The position numbers and the translations under genes were made by a program. This document shows, one piece after another, positions 48,164 through 56,999 of a DNA stretch of 64,000 nt. The notes under the pieces were generated by a model that was not told where the DNA came from, ran no database searches, and was given only the letters and a program-made list of their open reading frames with translations. Positions within the stretch are counted from its first letter, which is position 1. Each line of letters opens with the position of its first letter. Source of the DNA: Sedimenticola selenatireducens DSM 17993 (GTDB lineage Bacteria; Pseudomonadota; Gammaproteobacteria; Chromatiales; Chromatiaceae); contig NZ_ATZE01000015.1 in the NCBI RefSeq assembly GCF_000428045.1, positions 92,860 through 156,859 of the forward strand. Direction: 5' to 3'.

Positions 48164-49315
48164 TCAGCGCTTGTCAGCCGGGCTGACCCACCCCGAAGCG
48201 ACACCATTCGCGGGATTTCGCAATATACGCTCCCCCGAACTCAACCCGGAAAGCACGCTGACATAGCCGTTATCCAGACTTTCGCCGACGCGAATCAGAC
48301 GCAGCTCCGGCCGCCCACCCTTGCCTTCGACATACACGCCCGGCAGACTGCCGTTGTAACGTATGGAGGAAGCAGGGATGACGGGATGATTGCGAGCAGG
48401 CGCTGTAAGGTCCGGCACCCTGACCTTGACATACATGCCGGGCGCGGAGACCCCCTGTGGCAGATCGAACTTCACCTTGACGGTATGACGCTGTGAATCA
48501 GCGGTTGGGAAGATTTGCGCCACCCGCACCGGCACCACCTGTCCGGTGACATCCAGTTCCGCCTGCAGCATCATCTGCTCATACAGACCTGGGCGCAGTC
48601 TGGCCGGCACATCCACCATGATCTGCAGATACTCCACATCGGCATATACCAGCAGTGGCTGGCCCGGCTGCATGGTATCGCCAACCTCAACATACTTTTT
48701 TAGGATGACGCCATCGAACGGTGCAAGACTGATGGCATCGCGCAACTTGGCATCGATAGCCTGAATCTGGGACTGGGCGGACAGGATGGCATTCTGAGCC
48801 TGGGTGATCTGCACCCCGGAGGCGTAGAGATCGGCCCGCCGCTCTACATTCTGGTTGCGGTTGCCGGCCATGCCCTCCATGGGACGCGTGAACATCTGAT
48901 CAAACAGATTTGGCAACCCCATGCCACCCATTGCCTGTTTCGACTGTGGTGACCAGAGCTCGCGGTTGTATTGCACCCCGGCGGCGCGCAGTTGCGCATC
49001 CGCATTGGCCAGCTGGGCCAGGGCCGCATTGCGCTTGGCCAGTAGCTCAGTGTCATCCAGCGCAACCAGCAGCGTTCCCTTCTCGAAGGTATCGCCCTCT
49101 ATACCGGCAAGGTGTTTCACCCGGCCGGGAAGCTGGGCCGACAGGGTCACCTCCTTATAAGGTATCACCGTCCCGCCCAGCGAGACGGTTGAAGCACCTT
49201 GTGCCTGTTGAACGACGAAATACTCGCCACTCTCCTGAGCGAAACCCGGTTGGGGCAGAACTGCCGCGACAGCCAGGGCCGTCGCCAGCGCAATCGCATG
49301 GACCTGTATTTCCAT
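48164..49315 (-). CDS. RND periplasmic adaptor (membrane fusion protein)
   Basis: 383 residues with a signal peptide (about 1-26, PQPGFAQ) and the HlyD/RND adaptor architecture: beta-barrel and lipoyl halves (GTVIPYKEVTLSAQLPGRV; LAPFDGVILKKYVEVGDTM) flanking a helical hairpin (about 85-180). It contains an unusual Met/Gly-rich piece in the hairpin (MGGMGLPNLFDQMF). It joins the RND pump to an outer-membrane channel. It is the first gene of the run; 74 bases separate it from the pump gene. No lipobox is seen. Confidence 0.88.
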   Translation of the reverse strand: MEIQVHAIALATALAVAAVLPQPGFAQESGEYFVVQQAQGASTVSLGGTVIPYKEVTLSAQLPGRVKHLAGIEGDTFEKGTLLVALDDTELLAKRNAALAQLANADAQLRAAGVQYNRELWSPQSKQAMGGMGLPNLFDQMFTRPMEGMAGNRNQNVERRADLYASGVQITQAQNAILSAQSQIQAIDAKLRDAISLAPFDGVILKKYVEVGDTMQPGQPLLVYADVEYLQIMVDVPARLRPGLYEQMMLQAELDVTGQVVPVRVAQIFPTADSQRHTVKVKFDLPQGVSAPGMYVKVRVPDLTAPARNHPVIPASSIRYNGSLPGVYVEGKGGRPELRLIRVGESLDNGYVSVLSGLSSGERILRNPANGVASGWVSPADKR

Positions 49316-49557
49316 TGTTATAGTTATCCCGCTGATTAAGGACTGCTATTGATATACCACCCCGGTGACTTTACCACGACCGGCAAAGCTCGGGGTACTT
49401 TCGAATACTCAGACGCCTTATTCAGAAAAACGCCTAAAACTGATAGAGCCTTACCGCAACAAACAGGCCCCTTGGTTCATTCAGAACCAGGAGGCCATAA
49501 ATTTTTGTTGCTTGTTTTCAATCAGGAAGGCCAAATCAGCCCGCCCGAACGATGACA
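49316..49557. other. gap upstream of the adaptor gene
   Basis: About 240 bases without a supported gene, between the adaptor start and the end of the SCP2 gene. It should hold the promoter of the RND/ParA run; I could not identify a convincing one. Confidence 0.35.
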
Positions 49558-49953
49558 TCAGGCCTTACCCATGACAGAAAAGCTTTTAATAAAGGGACCG
49601 GCCATACGTGGGTCCTTCAACATGGAGGCATAATCACCCACCTTGAATTTCATCTTGCCGGAGGTAAATGCCACCCCAAGCCCCATCATGCCAGGCGGTT
49701 TGCCAATCCATTTCTTCCACTGCGCCTCACTACACCGGATATCCCAGTTCAGAGACTCCCCACTGTAGGCTCCAGCGGCTACAGCCTTGCCATTTTCGAC
49801 GGTAATCACTCCCCGTGGCTGTTCTTCCCCGTCAAATCCATAGCCGATCACACTGCTAAAACCGATCTGGGCAAGGGCACCAACCAAGTCAGACTCCGCA
49901 TTCCACTGCGTCATAAAACTCTGCATCCATTCCTCAGAAAATAGTTCAGCCAT
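49558..49953 (-). CDS. SCP2 sterol-transfer family protein
   Basis: 131 residues with the SCP2-like pattern: DIRCSEAQWKKWIGKPP, followed by VAFTSGKMKFKVGDYASML and the PFIKSFSVMG ending. Proteins of this fold have a hydrophobic cavity for lipids or CoA esters; the bacterial ligands are mostly unknown. No signal peptide. GGGAG lies seven bases before the chosen ATG; a GTG two codons earlier is an alternative. It appears to be a single-gene unit with its own promoter. Confidence 0.85.
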   Translation of the reverse strand: MAELFSEEWMQSFMTQWNAESDLVGALAQIGFSSVIGYGFDGEEQPRGVITVENGKAVAAGAYSGESLNWDIRCSEAQWKKWIGKPPGMMGLGVAFTSGKMKFKVGDYASMLKDPRMAGPFIKSFSVMGKA

Positions 49954-50038
49954 CTCCACGCTCCCTTATTATCAATATTCCAGGACACGCCGCCAGATGG
50001 AAATCAGCAGGGCAACAACCGGCGACAAAAGTGTATTA

Positions 50039-50067
50039 AGTATCTCTTATATACTCATATAGTGCAA
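50039..50067 (-). promoter_or_regulatory. candidate promoter of the SCP2 gene
   Basis: On the minus strand TTGCAC and GATACT are separated by 17 bases, about 86 bases upstream of the SCP2 start, in a locally AT-rich stretch. Confidence 0.45.
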
Positions 50068-50338
50068 TAGTCCCTGACAAAACCAGGATAATTACTTTTA
50101 CTATAAGTATTTGGGCAAATACGTTTTTTTGTTTTTTTGAGCGGTTACCGGCCTAGCCGAACTGCAACCCACTCTTCCCGCTAATGCACGGGTTTTCGCT
50201 AGAATCCACATTGACAGACTACCACCTGTCGTCCCGTCGCGTTAGTATGGCTTATAGACAAATCCGGGGTAATAGTGATCTGAAGCAAACAAAGTCAGCG
50301 GTCGGGCAAACAACCCTTCCCTACAGCAGGAGTAGTTC
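50068..50338. other. region upstream of the dynamin-like gene
   Basis: Part of the 385-base gap between divergent SCP2 and dynamin-like genes. It is AT-rich at the left, with two runs of seven T (ACGTTTTTTTGTTTTTTTG). No gene is supported. The promoter of the dynamin-like gene should be here. Confidence 0.35.
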
Positions 50339-51874
50339 ATGAACACGGCAGGAAGACTCATCGAAGGACGCCTGAAACATCTTGAGACGCACCTTGAGCA
50401 AGAGAATCCGGTACTGCTGAAGACAGTGCAGAGTTTCAAGAAACTGGACCGGATTGCCTACAGAACCGGCTTGCTGGAGACCGATGACTCCTACGCCACC
50501 CAAATACCCTGGTGGCCGCTGATCTCGGTTCTTGGCACCTTCTCATCCGGCAAATCCACCTTTATAAACCACTATCTCGACTACAAACTCCAGCGCACCG
50601 GCAATCAGGCCGTCGATGACAAGTTTACGGTCACCTGTTACAGCCGGGAAAAAACCGCTCACGCCCTGCCGGGAGTGGCACTGGACTCGGATCCACGCTT
50701 CCCCTTCTACCAGATGAGCGAGGATATCGAGCGGGTCGCCAAGGGCGAAGGTGACCGTATTGACTCCTACCTGCAGTTAAAGACCTGCCCCAGCGAACGG
50801 TTGCGCGGCAAGATTCTGATCGACTCTCCGGGATTCGACGCCGATGCCCAGCGCACATCCACACTGCGCATTACCGATCACATAATCGATCTTTCTGATC
50901 TGGTACTGGTGTTCTTTGATGCCCGTCATCCCGAACCGGGGGCGATGCAGGACACACTTGATCATCTGGTAAGCAATACCATCAGCCGCAATGACGCGGG
51001 AAAGTTCCTGTATATACTCAACCAGATCGATTCCGCCGCACGGGAAGACAACCCCGAAGAGGTGGTGGCGGCCTGGCAACGGGCGCTGGGAGAACGCGGG
51101 CTGACCGCCGGCCGTTTCTATACTATCTACAATCCGGAAGCTGCCGTGCCGATTGACGACGACAACCTGCGGCAGCGTTTTGAGCGCAAAAGGGATGCTG
51201 ATCTGGAGGAGATCCACAATCGCATGCATGAGGTAGAGATCGAACGCGCCTATCGTATCGTCGGCGTACTGGAACGTACGGCCCGGGATATTGAGGAACG
51301 CGCCATCCCTGCCATCAAGGACGCCGTAGCCCGTTGGAAACGACGTGTACTCTGGGGTGATGCACTGGCGTTCGGCCTCCTGTTGCTCAGCCTGTTCGCC
51401 ATCACCCTGAAACAGGGTTATTGGCAGGGGTTTCGTTTCGAGCCGCCCTGGCTGGAGTCTCTAACTACCAGTCCGGCGCTGCAAATCGGGATTTCCGGCG
51501 GTGCTTTGGCCGTGGTACTGGGCCTGCATTTCCTGATTCGCTCCCTGGCTGCCCGCAGCCTGTTGCGGCAACTGAGAAGACAAGGAGACAAGCTGGCGAT
51601 CAGAGGCAATCTGGCCAACGCCTTCCTGCGTAACACCAAACCCTGGCGCAGCATTTTCAGCAGTTCCCCGGCGGGCTGGGGGCGTAGCGCCAGAAAGCGG
51701 CTGACCCAGGTCAAGGAGGATGCCGACAATTATGTCCAGACCCTCAACGACCGTTTCACCAATCCGTCCGGGGATGCTTCGGTTCACCTGGAAAACCAAC
51801 CCATGCTTGCCGACACTGATGCCGTCCCGGATGAAGAGGCTGAATTGAGCCCTGCCTCCACCGGCCGCGGTTAG
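50339..51874 (+). CDS. dynamin-like GTPase membrane protein
   Basis: 511 residues. The GTPase domain has P-loop GTFSSGKST at residues 66-74, a G3 DSPGF near 165 and G4 NQID near 218. After a helical stretch come two closely spaced membrane helices (about 338-358 and 380-400), then a basic helical region and an acidic tail. This resembles bacterial dynamin-family proteins that act on membranes, though it lacks a clear full-length stalk. AGGAG lies seven bases before the start. The ROK kinase gene follows after 22 bases and is probably co-transcribed. Confidence 0.85.
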   Translation: MNTAGRLIEGRLKHLETHLEQENPVLLKTVQSFKKLDRIAYRTGLLETDDSYATQIPWWPLISVLGTFSSGKSTFINHYLDYKLQRTGNQAVDDKFTVTCYSREKTAHALPGVALDSDPRFPFYQMSEDIERVAKGEGDRIDSYLQLKTCPSERLRGKILIDSPGFDADAQRTSTLRITDHIIDLSDLVLVFFDARHPEPGAMQDTLDHLVSNTISRNDAGKFLYILNQIDSAAREDNPEEVVAAWQRALGERGLTAGRFYTIYNPEAAVPIDDDNLRQRFERKRDADLEEIHNRMHEVEIERAYRIVGVLERTARDIEERAIPAIKDAVARWKRRVLWGDALAFGLLLLSLFAITLKQGYWQGFRFEPPWLESLTTSPALQIGISGGALAVVLGLHFLIRSLAARSLLRQLRRQGDKLAIRGNLANAFLRNTKPWRSIFSSSPAGWGRSARKRLTQVKEDADNYVQTLNDRFTNPSGDASVHLENQPMLADTDAVPDEEAELSPASTGRG

Positions 51875-51896
51875 CCACCGCGCGGCCGATGCAGTC

Positions 51897-52808
51897 ATGC
51901 GTATTGGAGTTGATCTCGGGGGTACAAAAATAGAGGCGATCGCCCTGGATGACCGGGGCAATAGCCTGACCCGACAACGCATTCCGACACCGACCGGTGA
52001 TTACCACGCCACCCTCGATGCCGTTGCCACGCTGATCGGCCGCATCGAACAGCTGACCGGCATGCACGGCAGCGTCGGCATCGGCACGCCCGGATCACCC
52101 TCACCCGCCACGGGACTGATCAGAAACGCCAACTCGACCTGCCTCAATGGACAGCCCTTGCAACAGAATTTCGAGCGACTGCTGAACCGCCCCGTTCGAC
52201 TGGCCAATGATGCAGACTGTTTCGCCCTCTCGGAATCGATCGACGGTGCAGGACAAGGATTTCACTCGGTATTCGGCGTTATCATCGGCACCGGCGTCGG
52301 AGCCGGCATCGTCATCAACGGAAGCCTGATCCCGCATGCCAACCGTATTGCGGGAGAATGGGGACACAATCCACTCCCCTGGCCCAGTGCCACGGAGTCA
52401 CCCGGTGAGGCTTGTTACTGCGGCAAAAAAGGCTGTATTGAAACCTTCCTGTCGGGTGCGGGGTTACATCTCGATTACCGCCGGGAGACCGGGCTCGAGA
52501 TATCTGGGCCGGAACTGTCAAAACGACTGGAACAACAGGAGCAAGCCGCAGAACGGGTCATGGCACGTTACGAGAATCGCTTGGCACGCAGTCTCGCCAC
52601 GGTTATCAACCTGCTGGATCCGGAAGTGATCGTCCTCGGCGGTGGCTTATCCAACCTCGTACGACTCTATGAACGGATACCGCGAATCTGGGCGGAATAC
52701 ATTTTCTCCGACGTGGTGCGCACCCGCCTGCTGCCACCCCGGCACGGTGATTCAAGCGGAGTCCGCGGTGCCGCCTGGCTGTGGCCTGAGGGCGAGGATC
52801 AATACTGA
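51897..52808 (+). CDS. ROK-family sugar kinase (fructokinase-like)
   Basis: 303 residues of the ROK family. The N-terminal phosphate motif GVDLGGTKIEAIAL, the ROK signature region with IGTGVGAGIVINGSL, and the zinc motif CYCGKKGCIE near residue 178 are intact. The EWGHNPLPW sequence is typical of Mak/fructokinase and N-acetylglucosamine kinase-type members, so the substrate is probably a hexose. The link to the dynamin-like gene just upstream is positional only. Confidence 0.9.
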   Translation: MRIGVDLGGTKIEAIALDDRGNSLTRQRIPTPTGDYHATLDAVATLIGRIEQLTGMHGSVGIGTPGSPSPATGLIRNANSTCLNGQPLQQNFERLLNRPVRLANDADCFALSESIDGAGQGFHSVFGVIIGTGVGAGIVINGSLIPHANRIAGEWGHNPLPWPSATESPGEACYCGKKGCIETFLSGAGLHLDYRRETGLEISGPELSKRLEQQEQAAERVMARYENRLARSLATVINLLDPEVIVLGGGLSNLVRLYERIPRIWAEYIFSDVVRTRLLPPRHGDSSGVRGAAWLWPEGEDQY

Positions 52809-52862
52809 CGCAAGCCACGCCTATTCACGGCTGCATGATCGTCCATCTACTTGACCAACGGG

Positions 52863-54026
52863 CTACAATTCAAGAGCGGGTGAATAGAAGCGGCGTTGAC
52901 CACCCCCCTCCCGCTTGCAACACTCAACGGCGCAATCAGCCTGGTGATAAAGCAGATCCAGATGATCCTGCAACTCCATGTCGCCGAGCTCGCACAAGGT
53001 TGTCATGCCGATGCTTGCCGTGAGATCCACCGTCTCATCCTGGTGCAGTAAATCCAGGTTACTGACCGCCTCCTGAATGCGCTCAGCCATGCTTTCCATC
53101 CCCGCCGGCAAAGTGTGGGGCAACATCAGCACAAACTCACCATCACCCAGGCGGGCCACCAGATCGCCTGTTCGCGCCTCTTGTTGCAGCGTCCCGGCAA
53201 TCCGGCAGATGGCCTGATCCCCGACCAGATGCCCCCACTTGTCATTAATGCTTTTCAGCTGATCCACCTCGATCAGCATCAGCCCCACCGGGTGGTCATA
53301 GCGCACTGCTCTCGCGAGCATCGCTTGACCCTCGACAAAAAAATGGTGCCGGCTACACAGTCCGGTCAACTCATCGGTGACCGAGAGTTCCTGGTGCAGG
53401 ATGCGCAATTTCTCGGACTCCTCCAGCGACTGGGCTAATGCATGCGTACGTGAAGCGACTTGGTCTTCAAGCCGGTTGACCAAGCGGTGCAAATGCAACA
53501 ATCGGCCGAGAAAATTAGCGAACAGCATGAAAAAATGCTGGTGCCAGGTCTGAAAAAACTCCGGCTGATGATGTGAAACATTGAGCACACCCAGCACCTC
53601 GTCATCCGAAACAATGGGAGCGGATATCAGGGAGCCGTCACCATAGAACAGGGTCGTCCTGGAAAACGGCTTAAAACGCGAATCAGTCTTACAGTTCCGA
53701 CAATACTGAATCTGGCCGCTCTGCAGGGCCAGCCCCATGATTCCCTCGCCGGCAGTAAACCGCATACCTTCAGTATCGGCAGATGGATCATCCGTGCCCC
53801 GTCGACTAAAGGTATTCACACCCCCCCCGACCGTACATCTCAGCACATCCCCCTCAAGCAGAAAGATCGAGCACTGCTCAAGATCCTGATATTCGATAAG
53901 CGCTTCCAGCGCCTGATCCAGAAATTGCTGCTCGGAAACACCCTCTATCGGCATCCGTGAAAGCAACCGGATAGCCGAGAGTGAATCCACCAGTGAAAAG
54001 AAATGATCCTGCTGGCCAAATATCAC
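52863..54026 (-). CDS. GAF-GGDEF protein with altered GGDEF motif
   Basis: 387 residues: GAF domain (about 25-185), a short coiled linker (RLEDQVASRTHALAQSLEES) and GGDEF domain (about 215-383). The active-site loop reads RLGDGEF instead of GGDEF/GGEEF, so diguanylate cyclase activity is uncertain. No signal peptide or membrane helix. Start is GTG. It lies 28 bases after the HDOD gene on the same strand, and the two are probably one operon of signalling proteins. Confidence 0.88.
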   Translation of the reverse strand: MIFGQQDHFFSLVDSLSAIRLLSRMPIEGVSEQQFLDQALEALIEYQDLEQCSIFLLEGDVLRCTVGGGVNTFSRRGTDDPSADTEGMRFTAGEGIMGLALQSGQIQYCRNCKTDSRFKPFSRTTLFYGDGSLISAPIVSDDEVLGVLNVSHHQPEFFQTWHQHFFMLFANFLGRLLHLHRLVNRLEDQVASRTHALAQSLEESEKLRILHQELSVTDELTGLCSRHHFFVEGQAMLARAVRYDHPVGLMLIEVDQLKSINDKWGHLVGDQAICRIAGTLQQEARTGDLVARLGDGEFVLMLPHTLPAGMESMAERIQEAVSNLDLLHQDETVDLTASIGMTTLCELGDMELQDHLDLLYHQADCAVECCKREGGGQRRFYSPALEL

Positions 54027-54054
54027 ATCGATGTCTCTTGGTTGATTTGATTAC

Positions 54055-54951
54055 TCATGCAAGCTGTCTCGCGACCAGTTCCAGGTCATCCAGCTGGCCG
54101 AGAAACGTCTCCTCTATCCGCAGAATCCGCTGCCGCTCAAGCCCGTCAATACGATTCAACCAACGGCACTCGCTCAGTGCATACGCCTCGCCTGCACGAA
54201 CAGCGCTCATCCGTTCGACCGCACAATTTAACAAATCCACTTCCGTCTGGTAGGTCCCCGAATAGTCGCCATCCCCCAGTTGTCCCATCATGGCCACAAT
54301 CGCCGCAGGCAGATGCCAGCGTTCGGCCAGCCAGGCGCCCGCTTCCCGATGATCAATACCGAGCCGCTCTCTTTCAATATCAAGCAGCCTTTCCGCCGGT
54401 TCCTGTACCGCTCTGCTCAGAGCGCCGGCATAAGCTTCACCGAGAACATGCGCCAACAACAGAGCGCCCAGATTATGGAACAGGCCTCCAAGGTATAGCG
54501 CCGCCGGATCCGGACGCCGTGCCAGCGGGACCATCACGGCAAGTGAACGAACCAGTTGCCCGCATGCCAGGGCTTTATACCAGTATCCCGGAAGATCAAA
54601 AACCGGGCACTTTTCCAGATTGAAGGCCCCAGCAACACTGATACCCAGGGCAAGGCTTTTGACCATATTCAAGCCCAGGACACGGATAATGGCCTCCTCC
54701 ACGCTATAAACAGGCGAAGGCTGGGCAAAATAGGCCGAGTTTGCCAAACCCACGATACGCGCGGCGAGTCCCGGGTCCATCTCTATAATCGCGGCCAGCG
54801 CTTTCAGGTCGATTTCGTCGTCGGAGATGGCTTCAAGCAGTTTAGCCGCCGTGGTCGAGAGTGGCGGCAAATGTTTGACCTGAAGTATTTCACGCACGGC
54901 ACTCTCTCTATCCGCTTGCATCACACAAATCTTCCCGTTTTTATTCGTCAT
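54055..54951 (-). CDS. HDOD-domain protein
   Basis: 298 residues with an HDOD domain (about 20-215): HLPPLSTTAAKLLEAI, MDPGLAARIVGLANSAYF and GLFHNLGALLLA, in which the metal ligands of true HD phosphohydrolases are replaced, as usual for HDOD. Such proteins act in signalling hubs, often with c-di-GMP enzymes. An in-frame GTG 17 codons upstream would give 315 residues; neither start has a strong ribosome site. It precedes the GAF-GGDEF gene and is divergent from nrtR. Confidence 0.88.
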   Translation of the reverse strand: MTNKNGKICVMQADRESAVREILQVKHLPPLSTTAAKLLEAISDDEIDLKALAAIIEMDPGLAARIVGLANSAYFAQPSPVYSVEEAIIRVLGLNMVKSLALGISVAGAFNLEKCPVFDLPGYWYKALACGQLVRSLAVMVPLARRPDPAALYLGGLFHNLGALLLAHVLGEAYAGALSRAVQEPAERLLDIERERLGIDHREAGAWLAERWHLPAAIVAMMGQLGDGDYSGTYQTEVDLLNCAVERMSAVRAGEAYALSECRWLNRIDGLERQRILRIEETFLGQLDDLELVARQLA

Positions 54952-55062
54952 TATGTTAGCGGGATTTCGCTGGTTTTCTTTAACAGCCACTAGATTATCC
55001 ACATCACATCAAACCCGACCGGACAGATGACTTGACATGTTGCACTGCAATGATCAATATAT

Positions 55063-55079
55063 AGTGTATTATTAACACT
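55063..55079 (+). promoter_or_regulatory. candidate NrtR operator
   Basis: Inverted repeat AGTGT and ACACT separated by seven A/T bases, ending 9 bases before the nrtR start codon. TTGACA lies 26 bases upstream of its left arm, so the site overlaps the likely transcription start. Position and symmetry fit autorepression of nrtR-nadA. The exact NrtR consensus for this lineage was not checked. Confidence 0.5.
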
Positions 55080-55088
55080 TAGTCACCG

Positions 55089-55763
55089 ATGGCCGTGCCG
55101 TATCAGTACAAATACCCCCACCCTGCAGTGACCACCGATGTGGCGGTATTCACCCTGCGTAATCAGCAACTGCAACTACTTTTGATACGCCGGGCACAAG
55201 AGCCGTACATGGGCCAGTGGGCGCTACCCGGAGGCTTTCTCGAAATCGATGAAGACCTGGACAGTTGCGCCAAACGGGAACTGAAGGAGGAGACGGGTGT
55301 TGCCGATCTCTACATGGAACAGCTCTACACTTTTGGGCGTCCCGACCGCGACCCAAGGGAGCGGGTTATCAGTGTTACCTATTATGCCCTGGTGCCGACC
55401 GATAAACTCACCCTGTCCGCCGGGAGTGACGCAGCGGAGACGGTCTGGTTTCCATTGCAGGAGCTTCCGGAACTGGCTTTTGACCATGAAGAGATCATTC
55501 TGCTGGCCCGTGAACGGCTGGCGGCCAAGACACACTATTCCACCATTGCCTTTCAGCTCATGCCGGAAACCTTCACCTTGAGCGAACTGCAATCGGTCTA
55601 TGAAATTCTGCGTGACGAGAAACTCGACAAACGGAATTTTCGTAAATGGGTTCTGGCACTCAAACAACTGGAAGAGACCGGCGGAAAACGCAGAAACGGC
55701 AATCACCGACCCGCTAAAATCTACCGGCTGACCAACCCCGATCGTGTCGATATCGTACGCTGA
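55089..55763 (+). CDS. nrtR: NrtR-type Nudix transcriptional regulator of NAD synthesis
   Basis: 224 residues: an N-terminal Nudix domain with an intact box (Gly49 to Val71, with RELKEETGV) and a C-terminal winged-helix segment ([20 protein letters not shown], then KIYRL near the end). This two-domain form is the NrtR family, which senses ADP-ribose and represses NAD biosynthesis genes. Because the Nudix box is complete, hydrolase activity cannot be excluded; a plain ADP-ribose pyrophosphatase is the alternative. The next gene is nadA after 25 bases, which favours the regulator role. Confidence 0.85.
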   Translation: MAVPYQYKYPHPAVTTDVAVFTLRNQQLQLLLIRRAQEPYMGQWALPGGFLEIDEDLDSCAKRELKEETGVADLYMEQLYTFGRPDRDPRERVISVTYYALVPTDKLTLSAGSDAAETVWFPLQELPELAFDHEEIILLARERLAAKTHYSTIAFQLMPETFTLSELQSVYEILRDEKLDKRNFRKWVLALKQLEETGGKRRNGNHRPAKIYRLTNPDRVDIVR

Positions 55764-55788
55764 GCCGGCAAAACACAGAGAGAAAACC

Positions 55789-56841
55789 ATGACACAGACA
55801 TCCAGTCCTGTAGAAATTCAACAACATCCCGTCATTGTCCCACCCCATCCCCAATGGCCAACCCTCAGTGTGGATGAGAAACGGGTGATCAAGGAACGTA
55901 TCAAGACACTGTTGAAGGCGCGCAATGCGGTACTGGTAGCGCATTACTACACCGATGGCGACCTGCAGGAACTGGCCGAGGAGACCGGTGGCTGTGTATC
56001 CGACTCGCTGGAAATGGCCCGCTTTGGTGCACAACAGGAAGCGACCACCCTGGTGGTCTGTGGCGTTCGGTTCATGGGAGAGACCGCCAAGATCCTCAAT
56101 CCGGAAAAACGGATTCTGATGCCCGATCTGAATGCAACCTGCTCCCTTGACGAAGGCTGCCCGGCCGATGAATTCAGCGCCTTCTGTGATCAGTATCCCG
56201 ACCACACGGTGGTGGTGTATGCCAATACCAGCGCCAAAGTCAAAGCCCGCTCGGACTGGGTCGTAACCTCCGGGATTGCGCTGCCGATTATCAAGCACCT
56301 CGCGAGCCGTGGGGAAAAGATCATCTGGGCTCCGGACAAACATCTCGGCCATTACGTACAGAAGATGACCGGCGCCGACATGCTGTTCTGGAACGGCGCC
56401 TGCGTGGTCCACGAGGAGTTTAAATCCGTGGCACTGGAACGGGTTCGGCGCCTGCACCCGGATGCCGCTGTTCTGGTTCACCCTGAATCCCCCGAGGCGG
56501 TGATAGAACAGGCCGATGTGGTGGGCTCGACCACCGCTTTGATCAAGGCGGTAGTGGAGATGGGTAACAGCGAGTTTATCGTCGCTACCGATGGCGGCAT
56601 CTTCCACAAAATGAAACAGCTGGCGCCCAACAAAAAACTGATCGAAGCCCCTACTGCCGGGGAGGGTGCCACCTGCGAGAGCTGCGCCCACTGCCCCTGG
56701 ATGGGGATGAACGCGCTACAGAATCTGCTGGAAGTACTCGAGAATGAAAGTAACGAAATCCTGATCGACCCGGCCACCAGAGAACTGGCGGTCAAACCCA
56801 TTCAGCGCATGCTCGATTTCGCCCAAAACCAGGAAAAATAG
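55789..56841 (+). CDS. nadA: quinolinate synthase A
   Basis: [4Fe-4S] enzyme that condenses iminoaspartate with dihydroxyacetone phosphate to make quinolinate, the first committed step of de novo NAD synthesis. The 350 residues show [37 protein letters not shown] with two cluster cysteines, and [13 protein letters not shown] with the third. A GAGAG ribosome site precedes the ATG; the longer ORF overlaps nrtR. Control by NrtR is likely. Confidence 0.96.
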   Translation: MTQTSSPVEIQQHPVIVPPHPQWPTLSVDEKRVIKERIKTLLKARNAVLVAHYYTDGDLQELAEETGGCVSDSLEMARFGAQQEATTLVVCGVRFMGETAKILNPEKRILMPDLNATCSLDEGCPADEFSAFCDQYPDHTVVVYANTSAKVKARSDWVVTSGIALPIIKHLASRGEKIIWAPDKHLGHYVQKMTGADMLFWNGACVVHEEFKSVALERVRRLHPDAAVLVHPESPEAVIEQADVVGSTTALIKAVVEMGNSEFIVATDGGIFHKMKQLAPNKKLIEAPTAGEGATCESCAHCPWMGMNALQNLLEVLENESNEILIDPATRELAVKPIQRMLDFAQNQEK

Positions 56842-56999
56842 GAGGCCGGCAGAGATTTTTGTTGCAGCGTGTCATTTTTTGTTCAAGTTCCTCTTCTGGT
56901 GGTCGCCACATAACCGGGACCAGTAGCAGCAGTATCCCAAGGTCACTAATTTTTACAGCGGCAGAATGGGGACTTCTGGCACTGTTACGAGGAACTCCC

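Noticed and set aside
49558..50338. Replication origin or phage promoter region suggested by AT-rich stretches and T-runs near 50.1 kb
   Set aside because: No DnaA boxes, iterons or phage genes nearby; ordinary divergent promoter region is the simpler reading.
55714..56691. 325-codon minus-strand ORF over nadA
   Set aside because: nadA carries all expected motifs on the plus strand; the antisense frame is a by-product of codon bias.
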